Of a stretch of 64,000 bases of DNA, positions 1 to 7,269 are shown piece by piece. Where the stretch lies: contig DASXVE010000015.1 in NCBI GenBank assembly GCA_036504445.1, forward strand, positions 47,033-111,032, read 5' to 3'. How positions within the stretch are numbered: position 1 is the stretch's first letter; each line of letters begins with the position of its first letter. Source of the stretch: Candidatus Aquicultor sp. GTDB lineage: Bacteria; Actinomycetota; Aquicultoria; Aquicultorales; Aquicultoraceae. Below the pieces are notes generated by a model, which was given only the letters and a program-made list of their open reading frames with translations, had not been told where the DNA came from and searched no databases. The position numbers were made by a program, and so were the translations under genes.

Positions 1-1370
1 GATGCGAGCGCACCCCTGCTCAACCCAAAGCCCTGCAGCAAGCCGAGCGAAAGCTTAACCTGGCGGTTGTAGCGGTTAATTACGGCTATCTTTATAATAT
101 CCCTGTTGCGGTCGGCGGTTACCATGTCGGCAAGAGCCGGGGTTGGGATAACCGCTTCCTCGGTAACAATTTCGTTCGGGATTACTTTTATTGCTCTTAT
201 CTGTTTGCCGCTAGAGGGAAGAGCGAAATCTCGCGGCTCAACCTTGTCGGCAAAGATGCTGTTCTTCAATGTAATCGGCGGCGTGTACGTCTCTATAAAT
301 TGCAGGTCCTGGCCGATATCATAGATGACCACACCGTTTTTTATTACCGTTCGGATATATACCTCGGTTAGATCTTCGAGGATGATAAGATCAGCGATCC
401 TGCCGGGCGCAACGGCACCGCGATCATGCAGACCGTAGTGCTGCGAAGGGTTTAGTGTCGCCATCTGCAGGGCGAGCCGTATATCGATTCCCCGTGAGAT
501 CGCTTTGCGAATAATGTGGTCGACGTGACCTTCCTCGATGATATCGGTCAGGCTGCGGTCATCGGTTACCACGCACATCCGCCTTGCCGCAAAGTAGTTT
601 ACAGCGGGCAGAAGTGCGTCGAGGTTTTTGGCGACCGAGCTTTCGCGGATCATTAGGAACATGCCGCGGGCAATCTTGGTGAGCGCCTCGTTGAGCTCGG
701 TGCTTTCGTGATCGGTTGTCGGGCCCGCAACGAGATAGGCGTTGAGGCGCTTCCCTTTTAGCTGTGGGGCGTGCCCGTCGATCGGGTCGGCCGCGGCAGC
801 CAGTATCTTCTCGAGCGTCTCCGGCCGACCCGACATGATGCCGGCAATATCCATAACTTCGCTTAATCCGATAAACGCCGGATTGGACAGGAGCATCGAT
901 ATATCATCTCTGGTGATAGAGGCGCCCGTTGTTTCTATCTCTGCCGGTGTTGAGGGCACGCTTGATGGGGCGGTGAAAAAAAAGTCGATCGGTACGTCCC
1001 GGGTTGCTTTAAGCAGGTAGTTAACGCCCGTCAGACCCGCGATATTGGCGATCTCGTGCGGATCGGCGATTGCAGTTGTGGTACCATGCTTGATCAGCTC
1101 AACGGAGAGGGCCTCAGGCCGCAGCATCGATGTTTCAATGTGCATGTGGGCATCGATAAAGCCCGGAGCGACGATTGATCGCTGCAAATCGCGCTCGTAC
1201 ATTCCTTTATACCGGCCTATCCCGGCGATGATCCCTTTATGAATGGCAATATCGGCGGTGTCGAATGCGCCGTTTAGCACATTAACGATCTCGGCGTTTT
1301 TAAGCACGAACTCAGCCGGGATGTCGCCTTTAGCTACCTGAATTAACTCGTAAAGCTCCTCGTAATCCAT
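1..1370 (-). CDS. ade: Adenine deaminase, 3' end cut by window edge
   Basis: Converts adenine to hypoxanthine plus ammonia in purine salvage; cytoplasmic metal-dependent amidohydrolase. Reading the minus strand from ATG at 1370 gives 456 codons without a stop. The metal-binding signature PGFIDAHMHIETSML lies near residues 70-85, followed by HGTTTAIADPHEIANIAG, both hallmarks of the AdeC family. The family is usually about 570-600 residues, so the C-terminal quarter lies beyond position 1. The start follows a weak AGGA about 11 bases upstream. It is the last minus-strand gene seen here; a terminator belonging to the next gene lies 136 bases upstream of its start, so it is probably transcribed on its own. 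Family assignment is firm; physiological substrate is inferred from the family. Confidence 0.93.
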   Translation of the reverse strand, partial: MDYEELYELIQVAKGDIPAEFVLKNAEIVNVLNGAFDTADIAIHKGIIAGIGRYKGMYERDLQRSIVAPGFIDAHMHIETSMLRPEALSVELIKHGTTTAIADPHEIANIAGLTGVNYLLKATRDVPIDFFFTAPSSVPSTPAEIETTGASITRDDISMLLSNPAFIGLSEVMDIAGIMSGRPETLEKILAAAADPIDGHAPQLKGKRLNAYLVAGPTTDHESTELNEALTKIARGMFLMIRESSVAKNLDALLPAVNYFAARRMCVVTDDRSLTDIIEEGHVDHIIRKAISRGIDIRLALQMATLNPSQHYGLHDRGAVAPGRIADLIILEDLTEVYIRTVIKNGVVIYDIGQDLQFIETYTPPITLKNSIFADKVEPRDFALPSSGKQIRAIKVIPNEIVTEEAVIPTPALADMVTADRNRDIIKIAVINRYNRQVKLSLGLLQGFGLSRGALA

Positions 1371-1505
1371 GCAGACATTATTCCTATCTAGCAGCTTTTA
1401 TTAACATGGATGGTCGCAGTGCGGCTGATCGCCGTTAGATATCGGAGTGTTGAGATTGCTGCTGCAAGGGGTGTGATGGCAAAGCGGTTGCATGCGGGAA
1501 AAGAA

Positions 1506-1532
1506 AAACCGCGGTGTTCGACACCGCGGTTT
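1506..1532 (-). terminator. Rho-independent terminator
   Basis: Perfect GC-rich inverted repeat (AAACCGCGGTGT / ACACCGCGGTTT with a 3-base loop) followed on the minus strand by a run of five T and then CTTTT. It lies about 55 bases beyond the stop of the small gene at 1586-1831 and would end that transcript before the adenine deaminase gene. Confidence 0.85.
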
Positions 1533-1585
1533 AGTAGATATAAGCAGGTGGGGCTGATTCCAACACACCTCTACTCTTCGGACAT

Positions 1586-1831
1586 TTAAAGCTCCGCTAA
1601 TGCCTCATCGCATATACGGAGAAATCTTGTCATAACCCACGTAGACGGCAATTTATCTAGAAACGGCATAAACACTGCTCTGTTCTCTTCTGCTTTTGCC
1701 CGGAACACCGGGTCAGCCATAAATTTTTCAACGAGCTTGGTCTTGGCATCGTCGAGGCTCACAATTTGTGTTATAGCCTCGACGTCTTGATGGAATGTTT
1801 CTAGTTCAGTTTGCGTACATGCTCTAGCCAT
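1586..1831 (-). CDS. Small unknown protein, 81 aa
   Basis: I do not recognise this protein. It is a short, charged, predicted mostly helical soluble protein with one Cys near the N-terminus and another near the C-terminus (RICDEALAEL), and no signal peptide or membrane segment. The start is well supported by AGGAGG six bases before the ATG, and a strong terminator follows, so it forms a single-gene unit. The 210-base upstream gap is AT-rich and should contain its promoter. The good ribosome binding site and terminator argue for a real gene; function cannot be given. Confidence 0.7.
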   Translation of the reverse strand: MARACTQTELETFHQDVEAITQIVSLDDAKTKLVEKFMADPVFRAKAEENRAVFMPFLDKLPSTWVMTRFLRICDEALAEL

Positions 1832-2042
1832 ACTACGCCTCCTTATTGATACAGCCCTCCTGCCTCAACCTCCTTATTGGCGGAAAATGTGAGAAATATT
1901 TGCCAACCGCATAAAATACTTGTTATCTCAATATTACACTATAGATTAGAGATTTCCTTCTAATGTCTTAAACTTTAATCCTCTCGTATATGACACGGCT
2001 TATCGTATAGATGCGCGCTTTATATCATTCGGTAGCTGAGCG

Positions 2043-2474
2043 TTATACGCCGGTACTACCGAAACCACCCGCACCCCGAACGGTGTCATCAAGCTCATCA
2101 ACGACGTTAAATGTTACCTGCTCTACCCTCTGGATAACGAGCTGGGCTATCTTGTCCCCACGCCGTATCTCAAAAGGAGCTGATGTATCGGTGTTAATGA
2201 TAATGACGCCGATCTCTCCCCTGTATTTGCTGTCGATAAGCCCGGGTGTGTTGACAATGCTGATCCCGTGTTTAAGCGCAAGCCCGCTTCGCGGTTGTAC
2301 AAAACCCGCATAACCATCTGGTATTGCAATAGCTGCGCCCGATGGTATAAGCGCCCGCTCCCCCGGTGGAATGATCTGATCGATCCGGCTGCGCAGGTCG
2401 CAACCGGCGTCTCCCTCGTGAGCATATTCCGGCGCTGGCATATCTGCATCAAGCATTTTGATATTAATGCGCAA
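2043..2474 (-). CDS. dut: dUTP diphosphatase (dUTPase)
   Basis: Hydrolyses dUTP to dUMP and diphosphate, keeping uracil out of DNA and supplying dUMP for thymidylate. The 143-residue length fits the homotrimeric dUTPase family. Motifs appear in order: AHEGDAGCDL (motif 1), VQPRSGLALKHGI (motif 2), the GLIDSKYRGEIGVI segment (motif 3), RGDKIAQLVI (motif 4) and the C-terminal glycine-rich GAGGFGSTG arm (motif 5) that closes over the substrate. The start has an AGGAGG sequence just upstream. It is isolated between the 81-aa gene and the divergent cytochrome gene. Confidence 0.97.
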   Translation of the reverse strand: MRINIKMLDADMPAPEYAHEGDAGCDLRSRIDQIIPPGERALIPSGAAIAIPDGYAGFVQPRSGLALKHGISIVNTPGLIDSKYRGEIGVIIINTDTSAPFEIRRGDKIAQLVIQRVEQVTFNVVDELDDTVRGAGGFGSTGV

Positions 2475-2709
2475 TCTAGTGCCTCCTCTGTTGTGTGTTG
2501 CTATTTGATATTAGACACTATGGTATCAGAAAGTGTTGAGCCCTTATAGGTAGGTACTCACGACATCATCTCATAAAAAAAGATATCATATTATGTGTAT
2601 TAGTGATTCTTATTCATTATTTAGATGCTATTTCTCCGTTAAATACCGTTAAGCGCAAACACTCCCCTCTTTGTCCTTACTTTATTGTGAAAAATTTGAC
2701 AACAAACCC

Positions 2710-2737
2710 TTGACTAATCTTTACAATAACTTATAAT
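2710..2737 (+). promoter_or_regulatory. Strong sigma-70-type promoter for the 7-heme cytochrome
   Basis: TTGACT at 2710-2715, a 16-base spacer, and a consensus TATAAT at 2732-2737 in a very AT-rich stretch. Transcription would start near 2744, leaving a leader of about 350 bases before the cytochrome start at 3096. Confidence 0.7.
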
Positions 2738-2744
2738 AACTATT

Positions 2745-3095
2745 AGCTATTAATATATATTGTGCCGCTAGGTTTATTTGCTGCCAAGCGAATACGGATA
2801 GGTGTCATCAACTGTTTTCGGCTTTTACTAGCGGCACACTAAAAGAACCGCCTATATGGCTTAGATATATGACAAACGAGAGAACCTTGAGAAGCCAAAC
2901 GTAGTCTTCATGCGCTGTGCTAAACGGCACATGAAATACGGAAGTCAACATTCCACTCTACAATGCAGCCCTTAATAGCACCATAAACTGTTTACCGAGC
3001 CATACGGCTTAAGCGCTTTATCCTATCGCGAAAGGAGGTGGAATACTTTGAGAAAAACAAAAACCCCTATCTTAACCTCAAAGGAGGTGAAACAC
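2745..3095 (+). promoter_or_regulatory. Long structured 5' leader of the cytochrome gene
   Basis: This gene-free stretch contains an 11-base perfect inverted repeat (TGTGCCGCTAG at 2761-2771 with CTAGCGGCACA at 2828-2838) enclosing 56 bases, further small hairpins (for example GTGC/GCAC near 2917-2930), and two excellent ribosome binding sites at 3031-3040 and 3081-3090. The layout suggests a regulatory leader RNA, but it does not match any riboswitch consensus that I can recall (GEMM-I, cobalamin, TPP and Moco were considered). No gene is visible in it. Confidence 0.5.
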
Positions 3096-5621
3096 ATGAA
3101 AAAAGGCTTAGTCATTTTAATGGCTATCGCGATGCTCTTTGCGATGAGCACTGCAGCACTTGCTGTGCAGGAAGAAAACCAACTGCCTGGCCACACGAAC
3201 GCATTACCCGGCAAAGGTAACATCGTTGCCAACACCTACACCCCTGTCGCTAGTGATACTGCAAATCCGTTAAGTGTAAAGGATTATAAGTACTATGAGC
3301 AGGGTTTAGTAACAACAACTACCGTCTTTGCTCCATACGGCGGAGGCAACGGCCTCAGTACCCACGTATACGGCACCTGGAACAGCCCGTACACCATGGG
3401 TATTGATGGTTACAACTACAATGACTCACAGGACTATGTAGAGACCGGTAAGATGGCAGGCACAGCTGCACCGAAAACGTTCCCGATCAACCCGTACTTC
3501 CTTAATGCCATAACCAACATGTTTACTGGCTATGGAATGAGCGGCATGCTTGTTGATACGAACAGTGACGGTGTAAAAGAGTCCGTTGCTACAATGCAAA
3601 AACCAGTCTTCCAGTCAGGCCCACACGGCGGCTACCTCACTTCAACACACCGTTGCCGTGAGTGCCACGCAGTCCACCGTGCAGCAGGTAAGTTCAAATT
3701 GTTGCGCTCCGACACAAGGTTTGAGGCATGTGATTGGTGCCACGGTACCGGCGCAGGCTCAGGCTACAACATTCAAATGGACAACAATGACCTCTACACC
3801 GAGGAGTATAACGTCGGTCACACCATGGGCTACGGTATTGACAGCGGCAAGTGGAAAGCACCAGACGATACCTATCCGGCATTTACGCCGAATTATTACA
3901 TGGGTGGATTCTCATGCTTCGATTGCCACAGCCCGCACGCTAACCCGGCACGTATGATCGGTTTCGATGCAAACGGCGAGCCGATCCAATCGATCGTTGA
4001 TCTTGTAAGCGGTAACGTTTATAATATCGGTAACCCAGGCCACGACATGTTTGCTGTAGGCGGCAAGGGCTTCGCTCAGACCAGCATGGACCCAGCTGAT
4101 CCAAAGCTCGCATGGGTACCGGCTCTCGGCGGTCCGCTTCCGAATAAGGCAAAACCATACTACCTTGCAGGTAGCTGGCTCCTTATCAAGGACCCGGACA
4201 AAGAGATCGCATCACGCGCATACACCAATGTTCCTGTTGATGTATGGTCGTTAAGCAGTGCGATTAATGGCCTACCAAGTTATACAACGGGCGCACTTGC
4301 ACCTTTTGCAGAGTTTGACTCTCTTGGTGCTTCTACTAAGGTGAAAGATGCCAACGTTGACATCGCAGCTGGTGCTGAGATTCCGGATAGCGTCTATTCA
4401 GATGGCAAATTCGGTTTTGCTCTTAACGAGTTCGATGCAACCAAGTCATACCCGGTTAACAAAGTTCCGATTAACTGGAATACACCTATCGGTAGCGCGG
4501 CTATGCTCGAGACCACTCAGATGTTTGGGTTTGGCGCTCAGAGCGTAACCAATCCGTTGGGCATGGCGAATCCGGCTGTGACCTTCGATCCAAAACAGTA
4601 TGGCTACAATGTCCGCAACCCGTTCTGTAAATCCGTCATGATTGATGAGTTCTGCACAGACTGCCACGACGGTAACGCTGGTCTCTCAACTGTAGCAGCT
4701 CCGCTGTTCAGTGAGGATCGCGCACTCCGCGGTCAGACTGTCACCGGTGATAACACTGGCAACAGCATTAGCACTACCGTAACTGGTAATGTTTCAGACT
4801 GGAAGGGTTCGTACGACATCGGCTATGGCCACGATGAGTCATCACGTCACTGCGGCCGTACCATGGAGTTCAATCCAGAAGATGGGTACGATATGGGCCC
4901 GAAATGCCGTAACTGCCACAAAGGCTCGACCGGCTGCGGTGCTTGCCACAATGACGACCCGACAAGCCCTGGCGACGGTGTTACCACCACGACAGCGAGC
5001 GCGGCTGCGGATAACCACCGCGCCGGCATCAGCTACCTGTTTGCCGAGATGTTCGCAATGGGTAACCAAGCCGATCCGGGTAACCCGATGTTCTCATGGG
5101 CTACTCCGTCCGCAGTCGATAGCTACTATCGCCTCACTACCTACGATCCGTTCATTACATCAACCGGCTTGGATAACCAGATGGCACAAGTGAATACGAG
5201 TACATCTTTCGGCGGTCTGTCAACGACCGCAAATATGTACAAGAATTCGCGTACGGTTGACTGGTCAACAACAGATTGGAGAGCAAGCAGTGGTGTTTCT
5301 AGCACCAACGCAGCTTGTTCCGACGACGGCTTGAGCTGGCCACACCGTACACTCGGTTGGAAGATGCTGAAAGACGATCTGTTCGGTATCGATCCGCAAG
5401 GTGTCAGCAACACTGCTGGCGCACCTCGCGTAATCACTGCTGGCCAGGCAAGAACCGGTGTCTTCGGCAACGGTATCAAGGCACATGACCTTGACAGCGT
5501 TTGCTTAGACTGCCACAACCCGACGGTTTGGGGTGCTACAAGCACATCTAACCATACGGATGATATCAACAACCCGGCTGACAACATGAACGACGAGCTT
5601 CTCCTGAGAGGCTTACCGTAA
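3096..5621 (+). CDS. Large secreted multiheme c-type cytochrome (7 CXXCH)
   Basis: An 841-residue exported electron-transfer protein. The first 24 residues form a classic signal peptide ending ALA, so it acts outside the membrane. Seven CXXCH heme-attachment motifs are visible: CRECH, CDWCH, CFDCH in the first third; CTDCH, CRNCH, CGACH in the middle; CLDCH near the C-terminus. Long Gly/Thr/Asn-rich stretches without motifs separate them, as in surface cytochromes. ATG 3096 is preferred because AAAGGAGGTG precedes it and the signal peptide begins there. An in-frame TTG at 3048 with its own AAAGGAGGTGG would add 16 residues. It stands alone with a strong promoter, a long leader and a terminator, suggesting high separate expression. 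No membrane anchor is seen. Role in extracellular electron transfer is inference. Confidence 0.88.
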   Translation: MKKGLVILMAIAMLFAMSTAALAVQEENQLPGHTNALPGKGNIVANTYTPVASDTANPLSVKDYKYYEQGLVTTTTVFAPYGGGNGLSTHVYGTWNSPYTMGIDGYNYNDSQDYVETGKMAGTAAPKTFPINPYFLNAITNMFTGYGMSGMLVDTNSDGVKESVATMQKPVFQSGPHGGYLTSTHRCRECHAVHRAAGKFKLLRSDTRFEACDWCHGTGAGSGYNIQMDNNDLYTEEYNVGHTMGYGIDSGKWKAPDDTYPAFTPNYYMGGFSCFDCHSPHANPARMIGFDANGEPIQSIVDLVSGNVYNIGNPGHDMFAVGGKGFAQTSMDPADPKLAWVPALGGPLPNKAKPYYLAGSWLLIKDPDKEIASRAYTNVPVDVWSLSSAINGLPSYTTGALAPFAEFDSLGASTKVKDANVDIAAGAEIPDSVYSDGKFGFALNEFDATKSYPVNKVPINWNTPIGSAAMLETTQMFGFGAQSVTNPLGMANPAVTFDPKQYGYNVRNPFCKSVMIDEFCTDCHDGNAGLSTVAAPLFSEDRALRGQTVTGDNTGNSISTTVTGNVSDWKGSYDIGYGHDESSRHCGRTMEFNPEDGYDMGPKCRNCHKGSTGCGACHNDDPTSPGDGVTTTTASAAADNHRAGISYLFAEMFAMGNQADPGNPMFSWATPSAVDSYYRLTTYDPFITSTGLDNQMAQVNTSTSFGGLSTTANMYKNSRTVDWSTTDWRASSGVSSTNAACSDDGLSWPHRTLGWKMLKDDLFGIDPQGVSNTAGAPRVITAGQARTGVFGNGIKAHDLDSVCLDCHNPTVWGATSTSNHTDDINNPADNMNDELLLRGLP

Positions 5622-5718
5622 GACGTTAGCTGTAACTTACAAGGAATTACTTGCAAAAACTAACAAGTAATCAATAACAAAAGCGCACAGCGATTGTGTG
5701 CACAACATACAAAACACC

Positions 5719-5753
5719 AAAGAGACCCGCTTTCATGCGGGTCTCTTTTATTG
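5719..5753 (+). terminator. Rho-independent terminator after the cytochrome
   Basis: Twelve-base perfect stem AAAGAGACCCGC / GCGGGTCTCTTT with loop TTTCAT, followed by TTATT. It lies about 100 bases past the cytochrome stop codon. Confidence 0.9.
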
Positions 5754-5828
5754 CCCGGACTCTTCTTATAAGCCGTCGTTACTCATCGCACTCACAGGGT
5801 AAAGATAGTTGTGGAGGTGGGATAAGGT

Positions 5829-6062
5829 ATGGCAAACGAATTAAGTCTTGACCAGTGCATGCGAGAGCCCGGTGTTTACTACAATCCTGAAGAGGGCGTT
5901 ATTATACGGGTAAGTAAAGTAGCACCCCTTCTCGAACATTCAGAGGAGCTGGTTGCCGGCAAGAAAGGCGGAGAGCCTGTCACCTACTGTGTAAAGATTG
6001 CAGATGATCCTGCGCTTAACGATGATGATGTGCAGTACATCATCCGCCAGAGAAAACTTTAA
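5829..6062 (+). CDS. Small unknown protein, 77 aa
   Basis: I do not recognise the family. It is a soluble acidic protein with two Cys residues and a C-terminal segment rich in Asp (NDDDVQYIIRQRKL). A purine-rich GGAGGTGGGATAAGGT precedes the ATG, supporting a real start. It sits between the cytochrome terminator and a shared hairpin at 6116-6145 and is convergent with nrdG. Reality is likely from the ribosome binding site and flanking terminators; function unknown. Confidence 0.65.
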   Translation: MANELSLDQCMREPGVYYNPEEGVIIRVSKVAPLLEHSEELVAGKKGGEPVTYCVKIADDPALNDDDVQYIIRQRKL

Positions 6063-6115
6063 GCGGCAAGGTTGGCATGCGACGAAACTTAGTCGGCAGG
6101 GTTATAGGTAACGAT

Positions 6116-6145
6116 AAGCCCCGGCATATGGCTGTGCCAGGGCTT
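6116..6145. terminator. Hairpin between convergent genes, probable bidirectional terminator
   Basis: Stem AAGCCCCGGCA / TGCCAGGGCTT with one non-Watson-Crick position and an 8-base loop, placed between the ends of the 77-aa gene and nrdG. No long T-run follows on either strand, so termination strength is uncertain. Confidence 0.5.
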
Positions 6146-6180
6146 ATTCGGAGAGCGCCAATAGCTCTGTCTATAAATAA

Positions 6181-6912
6181 CTAACCGCGAACGCTTGTCG
6201 GCAGAAACGCCGATGCTTCATTTGCCAGCGACGCTAAGAACTCTGCATCATAAGGCTTAATCGTGCTATATTCCGCAGCAAGGACCTCTTTGGGTTTAAA
6301 TTGCTGCAAGTAATAACGGCTTGCCCCTACCTCTTTGAGGTACGCTGCTATTTCAATAACATCATCGTGGCTGACGATGGTCGGTACAACCGTTGTTCTG
6401 AACTCTACGGCTATGACTCCCCTGCTCTCAGCTTCAACGAGCAGCGTAATACTTTCTTTCACCCTGTCCGTGAAATCACCAACCCGTGTCGCCTTCGCGT
6501 AGTTTTTAAAACTCGTCTTTATATCCATTGCAACCATGTCGACCAGGCCCTCATTGATCAGGCCTCGTAGTACATCCGGTTGTGTTCCGTTGGTATCGAG
6601 TTTTACCTTGGGAGCAAGGTCTTTTAGATAGGCCAGCAGCTCGGGAAGACTATCGCTGAGCGTAGGTTCACCGCCTGATACACATACGCCATCGAGCCAG
6701 CCTTGCTTGGCCTCAAAATTGCGAAACAGCACTTCAAGCGGTATGTCGGCCTTATCTCCCCCGTCGATAAGCGATGGGTTATGACAAAACGGACAGCGCA
6801 AATTACAACCGCCTAAAAATATCGTTGTAACTAAATGCCCGTCCCAATCAAGCATGCTTGTTGGGACGATTCCTTTAATACCAAAGGAATTTGCGACTAG
6901 TTTCGCAGCCAT
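6181..6912 (-). CDS. nrdG: Anaerobic ribonucleotide reductase activating protein (radical SAM)
   Basis: Installs the glycyl radical on NrdD using S-adenosylmethionine and a [4Fe-4S] cluster. The cluster motif CNLRCPFC (CX3CX2C) starts near residue 36, followed by the radical-SAM glycine-rich segment VSGGEPTL near residue 79 that binds SAM. At 243 residues it is of the PflA/longer-NrdG type. Its start overlaps the end of the thioredoxin-like gene by 16 bases and it is the third gene after nrdD on the same strand, so the activase is cotranscribed with its target. Confidence 0.93.
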   Translation of the reverse strand: MAAKLVANSFGIKGIVPTSMLDWDGHLVTTIFLGGCNLRCPFCHNPSLIDGGDKADIPLEVLFRNFEAKQGWLDGVCVSGGEPTLSDSLPELLAYLKDLAPKVKLDTNGTQPDVLRGLINEGLVDMVAMDIKTSFKNYAKATRVGDFTDRVKESITLLVEAESRGVIAVEFRTTVVPTIVSHDDVIEIAAYLKEVGASRYYLQQFKPKEVLAAEYSTIKPYDAEFLASLANEASAFLPTSVRG

Positions 6913-7148
6913 TGTGCAATATCCTGTCTACTCGGGATTTCGCCCCGCCACGCAGCCACCTCCTGGCCGGTACCGTCGGTGATTACGATCGATGGTGTTG
7001 AGAGTACGCCGTAAAACGCAGCTTCGGCCAAACCGTCGACCTCATCGAGGTTGAAGAGCTCAGCATTGCCAGAACCCTGAACAATTGCTTTTGCAGCCGG
7101 GCATTTTGGGCAATCGGTTTTCCAAAATACTTTCACTTTCTCTGACAT
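6897..7148 (-). CDS. Thioredoxin/glutaredoxin-like small protein in the anaerobic RNR operon
   Basis: An 83-residue redoxin. It begins with a beta strand (VKVFWKTDC) directly followed by the redox motif CPKC, and has the cis-Pro segment (LSTPSIVITDG) of the thioredoxin fold, but is shorter than thioredoxin. ATG 7148 has an AGGAAGCAGGAACG sequence before it; an in-frame ATG six codons upstream is possible. Position between nrdD and nrdG with overlap into nrdG suggests it supplies electrons to the class III reductase, as NrdH-like or thioredoxin partners do in some anaerobes. That role is inferred from context. Confidence 0.85.
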   Translation of the reverse strand: MSEKVKVFWKTDCPKCPAAKAIVQGSGNAELFNLDEVDGLAEAAFYGVLSTPSIVITDGTGQEVAAWRGEIPSRQDIAQWLRN

Positions 7149-7269
7149 CGTTCCTGCTTCCTCCATAATAACTAGTAATACTGTGATTTGAGGCTGTAAC
7201 TGGTGCTTTAGGCACTGCAACATTTAAAGTTTGAGCGGAGTGCGGTACTCCGCCCGTTTCAACTATTTA

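Noticed and set aside
2761..3030. Cyclic-di-GMP (GEMM) or cobalamin riboswitch
   Set aside because: The conserved cores of these classes are not present; only general structure is seen.
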